From positions 23,500,933 through 23,564,932 of the forward strand of contig NC_064439.1 of the NCBI RefSeq assembly GCF_023343835.1: DNA of 64,000 nucleotides. The letters are read 5' to 3'. The first letter of the stretch is position 1. The number at the start of each line of letters is the position of its first letter. The notes under the pieces are model-generated. The model saw nothing but the letters and a program-made list of their open reading frames with translations. It had not been told where the DNA came from and made no database searches. Below, piece after piece: positions 1-11,242 of this stretch. The position numbers and the translations under genes were made by a program. The stretch is from Lagopus muta. Its lineage: Eukaryota > Chordata > Aves > Galliformes > Phasianidae.

Positions 1-543
1 ATATGAGTTACTTTCAGTTCCACTCAGAATATAGTGGTGCTAATTTCATTATTCCAGAGTATGTTCCAATACTTGAATTTTGATGGTGCTAGCAGCAGTT
101 AAAGCATTACTTCTCTGTTTCTTTGAAATCTATCTCATCCCCAGCTTAAGCACGTGGATCATTTTTCCTCATCTTTGTCCTCTTCCTCCAAAATCAGGTA
201 TTTCTGCTTACAAATCTCATCTTCATCTCTCCAATGGATAAAAAAGAATCATCATTTCTCAAAAGAAAAAAAAAGAAAATGTATTTTGTATATGTGAGAT
301 GTTTAAATAAATTGTGAAAAGAAAAAAAAATAAAGCATGTCCAGTGTTCCAAAAGAAGGTATCAAATGAGTAAAGTTACTTGCTTAGGTGCATCAGCAGA
401 AATTCACTTTGAGTGAAGAAATATTTTATAGCATTAATTTAAGAAATAATGCAGCATTCAGAGACTGCCTACTGCTGTCTTCTGACTGTAATTGTCTACT
501 TGACCCTTCAATTCAACATCCCCTTTTAATGAAGTCTGAGGGG

Positions 544-587
544 AAAAGAAAAAAAAAGAAAAGAAAAAAAAAAAAAAGAAAGAAAAA
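544..587. repeat. Adenine-rich (A/AAAG) low-complexity tract
   Basis: A run of about 44 bases made only of A with scattered single G. It may be a simple repeat or a decayed poly-A; no retrocopy was recognised next to it. Confidence 0.8.
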
Positions 588-3511
588 CCCATGCCTCATA
601 GTATGCAAACTTCAAAAGTTGAAGAGATTCTTCATTTTATCTGAATTCTAAACAAAATTAATGACTAAAAGGATAACCATCTCACATAAAATAGACAGAA
701 AATGAGGGCTCTGTCTTGTGAAAACTTACTGTGGGGAGAAGTCTGTTGGCTGATGCTCTGCTGCAATCTGTAGGCATGTATACTTCTGAAATAATGTGGA
801 GGAAGAGTCAGAAGATCAGACTTCATTAGGCCTTTATACTTCATTCAGTTGTGTATGAAACAGATCTAGCTGCTGTTAACTTAAATAATTTACTGTCACA
901 ATGAACATGCTGAAAACCAAAGACATTTCTTGGCTGAGACCTTTTAAGATGATGCTATCATACAGTGCTTTTCTAAAAGCCTGAAATGAACAGCAGTTTC
1001 AATGGCTGTGTTTCGGCATTGGGAGGGTCTTGAGATGTGCTGGAGAGATATGCAAGAACATGAGGACAGCAGCTGGAGCAGGTAAGGGAAGAGATGAGAT
1101 GAGCTTAATCAGCAGGAATCCGCAAAGAAAAGCCTGGAGAAAATAACCGGAAGAAGATCCTGTAACATGAACACAGCACCATCCCAATGCTGGCAGGTGA
1201 GTAGAGTCCAAAAGCTGCTCTGGACAATGAAAAAAGAAATAAGCACTATTTCTAAAGGAAGTTTTTCATTCTTGCATGCAATTAATTGCTTAACGGAGAA
1301 AGGACAAATAGGAAAACACAGCCTGGTGTGCAGCTGCTGTGTGCTCACAGCTAGTTGTGTGCTGCATACATAAAAGGGGTAACGTTTGCAGCACTGTGCT
1401 AGATTAACAATAGGGAAATTGCCATGATAAAATATAGCCTTTTTTCACTTAAATGAGTAAAATACAGTTTAATGTAACTACACAAATCATCATGGTCCAA
1501 TGAATAACAGTGGGAAGTGTTAGCATTTCATTGTCTTAGCATTTAAAAATATATACTGCTGTTGTAAAGAAAAAGAAATATTGAAATATTAAGAGTTTTT
1601 TCACCTAGATTATCCAGAAGCCAGGAATTTTCTACTGGACTGCAAAGGTAGAATTACTTTCCTGAGTCCATGTAACTCACTAGGAAGTATGCAAGCATTA
1701 TTGCCAGAGCTGATAGGTGAGCTATTGCTGCCCATACCTTTGTGAGAAGGGGAAAAAAAAGTTCAATACTTGTGATTTTGAAAGGAAAGGGCAAATATGC
1801 TCTCTTTGGTCATCTTCTGATTTCTCCTGTGCTCTGCCTGATCTATTTTATGGCACTTCCTTCCAGATGAAGAATGCTCCATTCTACTTCCACCAGCCCT
1901 TTAGTTGTACCCAAGGTCTGTGTCTTTTTTGCACCTTTGCCACTGAAGTGGGCTTAGTCAGAAATCAAACCAGAAGAGAAAAAACAGCCCCCACCTCACA
2001 TTGGGTGTTATCACCTGGACAGTACTGTTTGGCTTTTGGGTTTTGAACTCATCAGAAATTACTGCACAATCAAGCATTATTCTCATGCTATGCACAGTGT
2101 TGCAGAGCTTCTTTCTTCTCCAAGGACCATAGCTGAAAATAAGTAAGGTGAGCTGCACACAGTGCAGGGAGTCTTCATACTGTCTCATTTCAGAAATATA
2201 ATGTGTTGAATAAATTTTTGGTGAAGTTTGCTTACTTGTTTCTGGGAGTCATCTCCCACCCTGTGCAAATTATCTCTGCAGAATTTAATAACAAGCAGGT
2301 ATGCATCAGCAGTAACATAAGTAGACCATCAGCACAGAGAAGCTAAAACAGTAGGGTTAAAACCACTGCCAAACCCAGGACTCAGCTGTGGTACAGCTGT
2401 AAATGGCAGTACTGGAGCATTTGGCCCAATCTGTGCTGCAGGTCCAAACACCCACCTGTGCGGTCAGTGGAAGTGTTCTGCCCATCTGCTCCTCTCAGCC
2501 TTCCTAGGAGACAGCAGAGGCTGAGATGCTCCTGTCAGTAAGTTGGCTGGAGCCTGATGTCTCCAGTGCAAATATACTTTACGGCATCCATGATGGTTAC
2601 TCAGAACTTAGCAGAAGCGGGGCTTTCTGCAGCACGTGCCTTTGTAGGAACATGGCATAAGTAGGTGAAAAACAGAGGTGGGGAAAGTGAACGTGGTGAA
2701 TTCAACCAATGCAGAGAGAGAAAAGAAATGCTAAATCTGGGAAAGAAGTTATGGAAGGGAAAATTGTAACTGTCCAGGTTTCTTCACTGGGGAGAAAAAT
2801 CATGACCCACTGAGAATCATCTCAAAGATCTGCATAGACCATTTTGAAACATGAATACTGTGCTCAGGGCTATGAAAAGGCAAGTTATCTTCTGTTTCCA
2901 TGATGCAGCTTTAAACTGCACCTTTTGATGTGATTTTTGGTTTGTTCCACTGTAGTGCTTGGAGGTTTCAGACAGGCTCTCCTAGAAGCTGTTATTCCGT
3001 AACCCACTCAATCTGGTTTTACAGTATTAGAATCGTGTATACTGATGCCAAACAATGCAAGAATAGCACATTCCAATAAAGCAGTTCTCAGACAAGCTAT
3101 CAGAAGTAGCTTATAATTTATCTCCTTACATGCAGTCTTTGTTATTGGCTTATTAAAAAAGCATTATTTTTTCATATTGTTTCCATATACATATCAGAAT
3201 CAGCCCTAATGTGCTCTGCAAAGCATATGCAAATATCTTCCACAGCTATGACCATTTCTATGCTCCTGGGCTGGAACACATTAGTCCGTTTTTGGACATT
3301 GAGTGGTTGGGTGCAGCTATTGCATGAAAAAAATTTTCTAGCCACAATTCCAGGCTTACGTATATTCTCTAGCTAATCATGAATTGATGGCTCTCATTAA
3401 CCCAAACATAAGCATCCAAAGAAATACATTTGTCCTAAATACATTTTGATAGCAAGATTTTGAAATCTATGTAATTCATTACAATAATTATTTCAATGTA
3501 AAAATCATATT

Positions 3512-3515
3512 ATAA

Positions 3516-3547
<32 letters not shown>

Positions 3548-3557
3548 TTATATAAAA
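3512..3557. repeat. (TA)n microsatellite
   Basis: Alternating TA dinucleotides interrupted by one TG and a few TT steps, within AT-rich DNA. Confidence 0.85.
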
Positions 3558-5448
3558 TTTTCTCATGTTGCTTTTCAAGCTGCAGAAGTTGGTTCTTTGG
3601 GTGAAATCAAACAAGTTTTCCTGAACGCCAGTTCTTAAGACCATGAGTGAAATAGCAGGGTGATTCCACAAGTGCAGTGCACCACCTATTGACTCAGGCA
3701 GTCATTACTGGCCATTGAAGAGTTCTAGTGCAGCTGCTACCTGCCGTGGTTACTATCAAAATCTTTTGAGCTGTGTGGCCAGGAATATCCCAAAGGATAT
3801 TTCAGCAAAATATCAGCTCCACAATTCTTCTACAAATAAACTGGCTTGCCAGAAGAACACCCATCCAACCCAGGAAAGACTCTGGCAGCAAAATGCAGCC
3901 CTATGTGGGGAATAGAAAAAAAAATAAATCAAGATGAGAATACTTATAATCTAGTTTTCAGTGACTATGAAACCAAAGCAGGAGAGGCAAACTCATCTGA
4001 CTGATAGCCCCTCTGTCAATTCAGTGCTCATTCAGCTCCCATGCATGGGCCTCAGTCTTTGAGCATACTCTTTGCTTTCGGAGAAGAAGACCAAGTGGAG
4101 AAACTGAAGTTTCATTTCCATTTTGAAGCTGTTTTACATTTCTCTGAACTTTGAGGATGCAGAGAAGTCTTCTACAAAACAGGAGGTGTTTGTAAGGTTT
4201 GTGTCCTCTACGTAAAGTGGAAGCACTGTCAAAGGCAACAAGCCAGACCAAAGATCTCTGCTCTTTTTATTTGCTGCTCTTATGCACCTAGATCAAGGCC
4301 TGCATTTTTCCTTAGCTGTTGGTTCACCTCTTCAGCAGCAAAATATCTTCTTCCTTCTCCTGTATTTGAGAGTTTTTGCCTTCAGCTTTGAAATAGTTTT
4401 TAGATCCTTCTGCTTCAGCACTATACAAAGGATGACATCTCAAGAACATTAAATTCTGCCGTGTACCATGAAAATACGCAGATGAGCAATGCAGAGAGCC
4501 CTATCAATTTCTGCTGAGATAAGCTGACGTACGGCATTGCTGAGGATGCAGGCTTCAGTAGATTCACTTCATAAGAATTTGTTCAGGTTTTAGGCTTTAG
4601 GGAAAGTCATATTTTGTTACTGAAACATTTCAATACAAGTGTTTTCATAGCATAAGCAACGATATGGAATGAAAAAAATTAGATCCATATACTCCATAAA
4701 CTCTCACTTGAGCGCTTATTGAAGTGTGTCATCCACAGGACATTTGAAGCTACAAGCAAACAATAACAGCTGCCTTGCAGGTTCCAGCTCACCAGGCTTT
4801 TATGAATATTTTATAGGAATGGCATAGCTACTCAGCTATCTCTTAATTCCCAGGCGATAAATCTTTGCTAAGTCTGAGGTGTGCAGATGATCCTTCTGCA
4901 TGCATGTTTACATTTCAGCATCACAAAATTGCTTAGACCCAAGAGAGTTCACAGCAACCCAGCGGAGCACCACACAGACAAACAGATACAGCAGAGCAGT
5001 GTGAACCCGAAGGACCACTGTAATCTTCTGCTTAAATTAAATTCTTTCTTTGCAATTTCATCTTTAAAGAATGACTCATGGGAATATTCTATTCTGTTAA
5101 TCTATTGCAAATACTTGAACAGTGTTTTACTGAGCCTGAAGCTAAAATAGAGATATTTTTTCCAATGTTATGATTATCATCCATATAAGAAGTTATTTTC
5201 CTTCCTAAAACATAATTACCTTCCTAAAAACGTTGGCTCCAAGTAGTACAGATCCCCTGCATTAGGTTCTATGAAGTTACAGACTGTTGCAAGATGAAAA
5301 TAACTTCACAGTATGATAATTCATTCTGGTAGATTATTTTATATAGCATTATAGTATTTATACAGTATATCCCAGTCATTTCAGGTTTCAATGTAAAAGC
5401 CACTCAAAAGAACACTGCATATTCCAACAAAGAATTAGAATACAGAAG

Positions 5449-5467
5449 AATTAATTAATTAATTAAT
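5449..5467. repeat. (TTAA)n simple repeat
   Basis: Four to five copies of the tetranucleotide ATTA/TTAA in tandem. Short and probably of no function. Confidence 0.75.
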
Positions 5468-6549
5468 TCTTACTAGAGAGGTCAGATTGGCTGGCAGGAT
5501 CTTCCTCTTCGTGGTGAGGAAAGAGTTCTCCTCCAAAGCCTTGATCCCTCTTGACCAAAATCAAAAGATGTTACGCATATTCCCACATGACCTCAGGCAA
5601 ACACGCTCAGTTCCACCCGATTTTACTCATTAAAAGAAACCGGGGATAGTAGCCGTTACTCCATAGATGCATAGTTTCATCAAGTTCAGTGAGAAATGAA
5701 TTTCTGGAGACATCCTTATAAAATTGACCTCTTCCATTTCTAAACAAGAGAATACATACCAGTTTTCTGGAAAAGGTAGAGCTGACAAGACACGAAATAA
5801 TTTCAAGGAAGTGTTTTTGCAGTCCAAAACAGCCCATGACAATTTCCCATCCATGGTAAAGCTTCCTGTACTTGGAGTTTTCCATTTCAGCTTTTTCCCA
5901 TAAGTAGTCAGACCTTCTCACTTTCACTTTTGTTTTTAAATTGTAAATTCACGGCAGGATCCACAGTGAAAGTATGCCAGTTTCACAGCCACAGTTTCAC
6001 TGTCTGAACTACTGCCAGATAACCACATCCACCGAGAACATGGAGGGCACACTGTTGGAAGAAGACAGCTTAAACGTTGCCCAGTGGATCTGCTCATCCT
6101 CCATGGCCAGCTGAAGGAATGCTGTGAAGCCTCTCTCCAGCAGCATTAAATGATCTGGTCAAGTATTTGCTGAGCAATGTAGGTATATTTAGTATTTCAT
6201 TTTCTGTTTCAGAGAGGTTCTGAAACACTGAACTACACAGAAATAGTCTCAGTCATACATCAGCAGAAAAGCTTGGTTATCTTTGGCACCTTCTGAAGTT
6301 CTTCATTCTTCCAAGCTTCTCACAGGCAGTAGGAGTTGCCACGTCATTCATCATTAACACTTACATTGTTCTTAATTTTTCTTTAACCAAACATCTTCTT
6401 TGAAGTCTGCCTCTGTTTGTTCTCAGGGATCACAGTTGTTTTTTTTTTATTGGCTATCTCAGCATCTCCGGCTTTACTGAAAGCAGAAACAGCTGCATTG
6501 CTTCTCTTCTTCTCTCAAAGAAAAGCTTTGCATTCTTGTTGCAGCTTTT

Positions 6550-6594
6550 CACCTACATTCAAAATGTCCTGCATTCACCTGCATTCAAAATGTC
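6550..6594. repeat. Local 26-bp tandem duplication
   Basis: A 19-base unit (CACCTrCATTCAAAATGTC) occurs at 6550-6568 and again at 6576-6594 with one difference, giving a 26-bp period. It looks like a small recent duplication in non-coding DNA. Confidence 0.7.
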
Positions 6595-7640
6595 ATTCCT
6601 TCTCTACACTGTTTTTATGCTTGTGAACATTGTTTCACAGGGAAATTCAGCTAACATCATTATATGAGCCTCTTAATGATGTTCTTTTGATCACATTCTA
6701 GGTTTTGTCTATTTTCCTGTCAATCATACCCTTTTCTTTGATGCCCTATATCAATTACTGACTGCATTACAGACTCCAGGCTTCTAAAACTAAAGTGATT
6801 CTTTAATAATTAAGAGAATTAGGAGAACTGTTTTACAGAGTTTTATCTTCAACTGTTATATCTTCAATTATCATTCATATCATGTGCAGGAAAATTTATT
6901 TCTTCCCAGATAACTTTTCTTCACTTTGTGCTATTTCTCAATTTACTTCTTCCATACCATCTTTTACTGCATTACCATATTTTATTATATTATTTTATGT
7001 CATTGCTGTATTCCCTAGTTAATACATTCTGTAAAGTTCTTCCTAGAATTGTCCAGCTTCTCAGCTTCATGTCAAGGATATCAGCACATGAAAATCCCCA
7101 CTCCGGCCCACAGGCACCTGTCCCTTTATCGGAGTACAGTGATCTAACATCTGTGACAGCAGTGCCTGCTGTAGCTGGATACACTATAGCTGCACACCAT
7201 GAGCTAACAGAGACTGTGATGAAGAACTCCTGGAACTCAAAGCTAAGCATTTCTTTTAATGGGCCAATATCACACAGACTACTAATGTATTGTACAGAAT
7301 GTTAATGGCAATCAGTATGAATGATTTTTATTATAGATTATTACAGACTGATAGAGGTGGAAATTATTATGTTCTAAAGAGAATGTAATTACAGAATGAT
7401 ACTTGCATTGTCAGCAGCCAAAAGAAAATGCTCTAATGCTCCTCAAGCATGACACAGCTTGGACAGCAGCTGCATTGGCTTCCAAAGACTGCCTCGTGTA
7501 TACAGAACTTTCAGTTTTAAAGGGGCAAATCTGGGACCATAAGGGGCGACCAGGAAAAGAAAACAATGAGAAAATGAAACTGACAAAAAGAGAACAGTTT
7601 GGCTTGACAGGGAGCTATCATTTTCTCTTACCTAAGAGTC

Positions 7641-7688
7641 AAAAAAAAAAAAAAAAAAAAAGAGAGAAAGAGAAAACAGAAAAAAAAG
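7641..7688. repeat. Poly-A / GA-rich tract
   Basis: About 21 consecutive A followed by an AG-rich stretch. No gene-like sequence precedes it, so a processed retrocopy is not supported. Confidence 0.8.
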
Positions 7689-10600
7689 GCACCTACTAGT
7701 TAACAACCTACTGATAAAAGCTGAACATTCTGAACCCCTTATATTGTCGTATACAAGGCTTTGAGGGCAAGAATCTAAGCAGCTGAAAGAAAAATCGATT
7801 TGCATTGATGAGCTGTGCAGAGTCCCCATCTGACCTCAAGCCTACATGGCTGCATGGTGATGACATCCCATGGTGTAGAAAGGTGCATTCTCTTAATGGA
7901 AGAGGAGAGAACACTTAAACATTTGGATTTTGTCTATTTCCCATCCCTCCAACCCTTCCAACTCACTTATATTCCAGATCCATGGATACGTGAAATTAAA
8001 ACAGTAATGTTCATGTTACAGAATTGCAGATACACTTATCTATTAGTGATAAAGCCAAATATATCCCTTATGCACATGGTTTCAAAACTACTTTTCTTAA
8101 TATCAGCTTCCTTTTAGTGCAGACTATCGAGGAATATTATAACTCTTATAAAGTTAGAAATCTGTAAATGCAATAATCTGATAGAATTTCCAAGATCTCA
8201 GGAGCCTGCCTGAGATGGTAATCTGTTTGACTGAAGAAATCTTGTTGTTCTTTGTACTCTCCTTTCATTAACATAATTAAATATTTGCAATGGATGGTTA
8301 CCACACACGCCTGCCACATGAAGACGTGATGCTTACAGAAAGACTGGTTGCCTTTCCGAGGCTGAACACTCAACAACCAAAATGTTTGATGTTGTTGTTT
8401 GGTGATTATACAAAGCTCCTGAAGGAAAACCTGCACTACTGACAGAATAGTTCTCTCCAGGAATCTGCTGGAAATACAGCTTTGTTTCTGGAATTACAGT
8501 ATCTGGGTAGCAAACTGATAATGATGCACAAATTAAATTAAGATCTGATATGGTTTGGGGTATGGCAGATCCTACTTACTGATCATTCAACAAACTTAAT
8601 CTATCACATAACACAGAGACTCATCCAGTCAGGAAATCACAAACAGTATGTTCCCAAAATAACACAAGAAATGTACATTTTAAACACATGTTGCAGTTTT
8701 TCTTTCAGCTTTGGTGTCTATATTCCTCATTATATAAATGTATGCAAAATTAATTTCACTCCTATAAGCATGTAAAAACTCCGAGGGGAAAACAGCACAT
8801 GGGAAGGCCCTGACTGAGAACACATGTATACATAACCTCTCAGTAATAGATAATCATTGTCCCTGTTTTTCAGGCTTCAGGTCTTGGGACTGCCCTGTGA
8901 CTTTGACTGAGGACAGTAGCTCTCTCTAGAAGCCACACTTGGCTGCAATGCTGAAATCAGCAGAACCAAGAGAATGAGGTCTCCTGGGAACTGAGCTTAT
9001 CAGCAGACTCATAAGTGCATACCCATTACAACCTGCAGCACAGCGTTCTCCTCCCATTAACACTGAGCCTGCCAAGCAAAACAGGAAGCAGTAAAATAAG
9101 CATTATCTTACTTTAATTACATCTGTATAAATGCCATCTGTCCAGTTTAATTATCTAAATTCAACACAGGATTGCCATACCTAACAGTGAGTCTATCAAC
9201 TGCATTCTTATCTATGAGTAAGCAACTGGTGCCTCTCTTCCACCGGTCCTACAGAGGAGTTCAGATAATGAATTTAAAATAAATAGACTTGTAAGTGGCT
9301 GGAGCTAGGTGCAGTGAACCCCATCTCTCCTGACCACTTTATTATTCTGACACTTTGGGGAAACAGCATGGTTGAAAACCACAGTAATATTTTCAGCTGT
9401 TTTATTTTCAGTGACCACACATAACATCACAGCGTCTTATCAAAATAATGAATTCAGTTAAGCCAGGGCTTTCCTTGTAGAGAACAGAAATGGGAAATCT
9501 CTCCTGTGGCTGTTCACTCTTCACAGCCATTACCCAATTTGCGAAGCACTCTCACACTTCCTCCCGCCTCAGATGAATTACTTGTCGCTGTGCTGAGCCT
9601 TTCTCCATGACTGCTCCAGACCTTCCCCTCCCACTTACTGCGCTGGATGCTTCCACCAGAACAAGCTGAAAGCCAGTGCCAAGCTCGAGCATTTGGAAAA
9701 CAAAAACTGAGGTGTAATTACAGGAGAGCTAACGTACTTCTGGTTTACTTCCAGCACATTAAATTCATCAGCAGACAGGAACATAAAGTAGATATTTAAT
9801 GGGAATTCCAAAGCTTCTTCTAGCTAATTCATGTTTGGAGTCTATTTCATGGGTAATCTCTAATTACCCTCTTGTATCAGGCCTTTCCCATATAATGTTT
9901 GTGGTGTAAATTATTCAGGTGTAGGCAATGATGTCAAATTCCATTAGCTTGTAAGAAGCAAGGAGGTACCCATATGAAAAGACTCTGCATGCGTGCAAAG
10001 CACTGCCTAGCTCATGGCACTGCAGCCACAACTTCCAAACGCAATGAAGGAGATCTCTTGTCAAACACCTGCACAACCTCTCCAAAGGAGCAATGAAGCA
10101 AAAGCAGACATTCTGCTTACATCCACTTCAATATTTAGTATACACAAGCAGTTAAACTTAATTAAGGTACTTAACTTTTAATAGTATCAGTATTCATCAG
10201 TAGAGATGTAAAATCCCAGAGACGTAATGCACAAGTAGGGTTCTGGGGCATCACTTAAGAGTAGGCTCAGTGTTTCAGGGCAAGTGAGGAGTGCCACTGG
10301 ACATCCATGGATCAATCTGAAACAGCACTCAGAAGGCTGCGGGACAGAATGGCTACCCCTGCATGTTGTAATCCTCTGACATATCTATAAACAAATGTAC
10401 ATTTGTTTTGTTACCTTTCGGAGTTCTGCTCTCAGCTTCTCAAATGCTCTTCCAGTATAGCCAGTAAACTTAACACAGTTATACTGCTTAGGACACAGGC
10501 TGAAATCCATGTGTTCTGGTTGGATCAAAATCTGTTTATCAATAAATATTACGAAAACAAGTAAAGAAGAGTATCTGAGATCCTAAATGACTGCAGAAAA

Positions 10601-10789
10601 GATGCTCAAAGAACACTTATAACTCCAATCCTGTACATTTGCACGGTGCCTGAAGTTCTTCAGGTAAAACCTGAAAATAGAATTTGCAGCGTGTAGGTTT
10701 CCTGGCTTTGTTTTGACAATTTAATTTCAGTTTTAATCACGCTCTCTTTTCCATTTTTAACGCATTGTCAGATATGAACAGCCGCAGAT

Positions 10790-10799
10790 CTTCCGGAAG
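10790..10799. promoter_or_regulatory. Palindromic ETS-type motif upstream of CASD1
   Basis: The perfect palindrome CTTCCGGAAG holds two head-to-head CCGGAA cores, the binding core of ETS/GABP factors. It lies about 320 bp upstream of the CASD1 start codon at the left edge of the CpG island. ETS sites are common in TATA-less housekeeping promoters. Motif seen directly; function inferred. Confidence 0.4.
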
Positions 10800-11095
10800 A
10801 TGACTTTTTTGGCTCACAGACAGACGGGAGGGTGGGGAAACAACAACCAGATGTTTCGGTGCTCCACATTCCGGTGTTCCACGAAGAGCCCAGCGCTACC
10901 GCGGCCGGCAACCCTGGAAAGAGGAGAGCGAGAAGGAGGAGGAAGGAGGCAGCTCCGCCCCGGCAGCGGGGGGCCGGGCTGCTTTCCGCCGCGCCGGTGG
11001 GGACGGTGGCAGCCGGCGGCGGGGGCTGCTTCGGCAGCCTGCGGGGACCCAGTGCTGCCCCGCTGCGCCCGCCCGCTCCGCCGCGCACTGTTGTC

Positions 11096-11167
11096 ATGGA
11101 GGAGCCAAGATGGCGGGCCTGGCCTACACCCTGGGCAAGCGGGAGATCAACTACTACTTCAGCGTGA
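11096..11167 (+). other. Overlapping upstream ORF at the CASD1 start
   Basis: An ATG 14 bases before the CASD1 start, in another frame, opens a 23-codon ORF that runs into the CASD1 coding region and stops at 11165-11167. It has G at -3 and G at +4, so it is in good initiation context. The same frame is open back to an ATG at 10832 (111 codons). If the mRNA starts upstream of 11096 this uORF could lower CASD1 translation; if transcription starts just 5' of the main ATG it would be skipped. Confidence 0.5.
11107..11116 (+). promoter_or_regulatory. CASD1: YY1-type motif over the CASD1 start codon
   Basis: AAGATGGCGG, the well-known YY1 core, coincides with the initiator ATG at 11110-11112. This arrangement is typical of TATA-less mammalian genes with very short 5' UTRs, where YY1 binds just downstream of the start site. 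The same bases give the main ATG a strong context (A at -3, G at +4). Confidence 0.55.
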
Positions 11168-11242
11168 GGACCGCCAAGGCGCTGGCGCTGGGCGCCGTCC
11201 TGCTGCTCGCCGCCTGCCACGCCGCCTCCCGCCGCTACCGAG
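11110..11242 (+). CDS. CASD1: CASD1 coding exon 1
   Basis: Encodes residues 1-44 and the first base of Gly45. It contains the short cytosolic N-terminus and the hydrophobic anchor (residues 19-39). The ATG at 11110 was chosen because it gives the conserved start and lies in strong context. The donor is gtgagc. Confidence 0.93.

Larger units (their letters stand above)
1..10760. other. Intergenic region upstream of CASD1, no gene recognised
   Basis: No open reading frame here looks like a conserved protein, and I see no exon with flanking splice sites that I recognise. All ORFs are short (about 125 codons or fewer) and low in conserved motifs. The sequence is AT-rich with several low-complexity tracts, listed separately. 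A stretch near 9.70-9.96 kb with several TAATTA-type cores may be regulatory. By mammalian synteny the next gene to the left should be COL1A2, but none of its coding sequence was seen here. Confidence 0.6.

Noticed and set aside
5607-5927. 106-codon minus-strand ORF in the upstream intergenic region
   Set aside because: No recognised motif, no splice context and a second overlapping frame open at the same place. Best explained as chance.
6928-7305. 125-codon plus-strand ORF
   Set aside because: Leu/Tyr-rich low-complexity start and no family resemblance; the reverse strand is open too.
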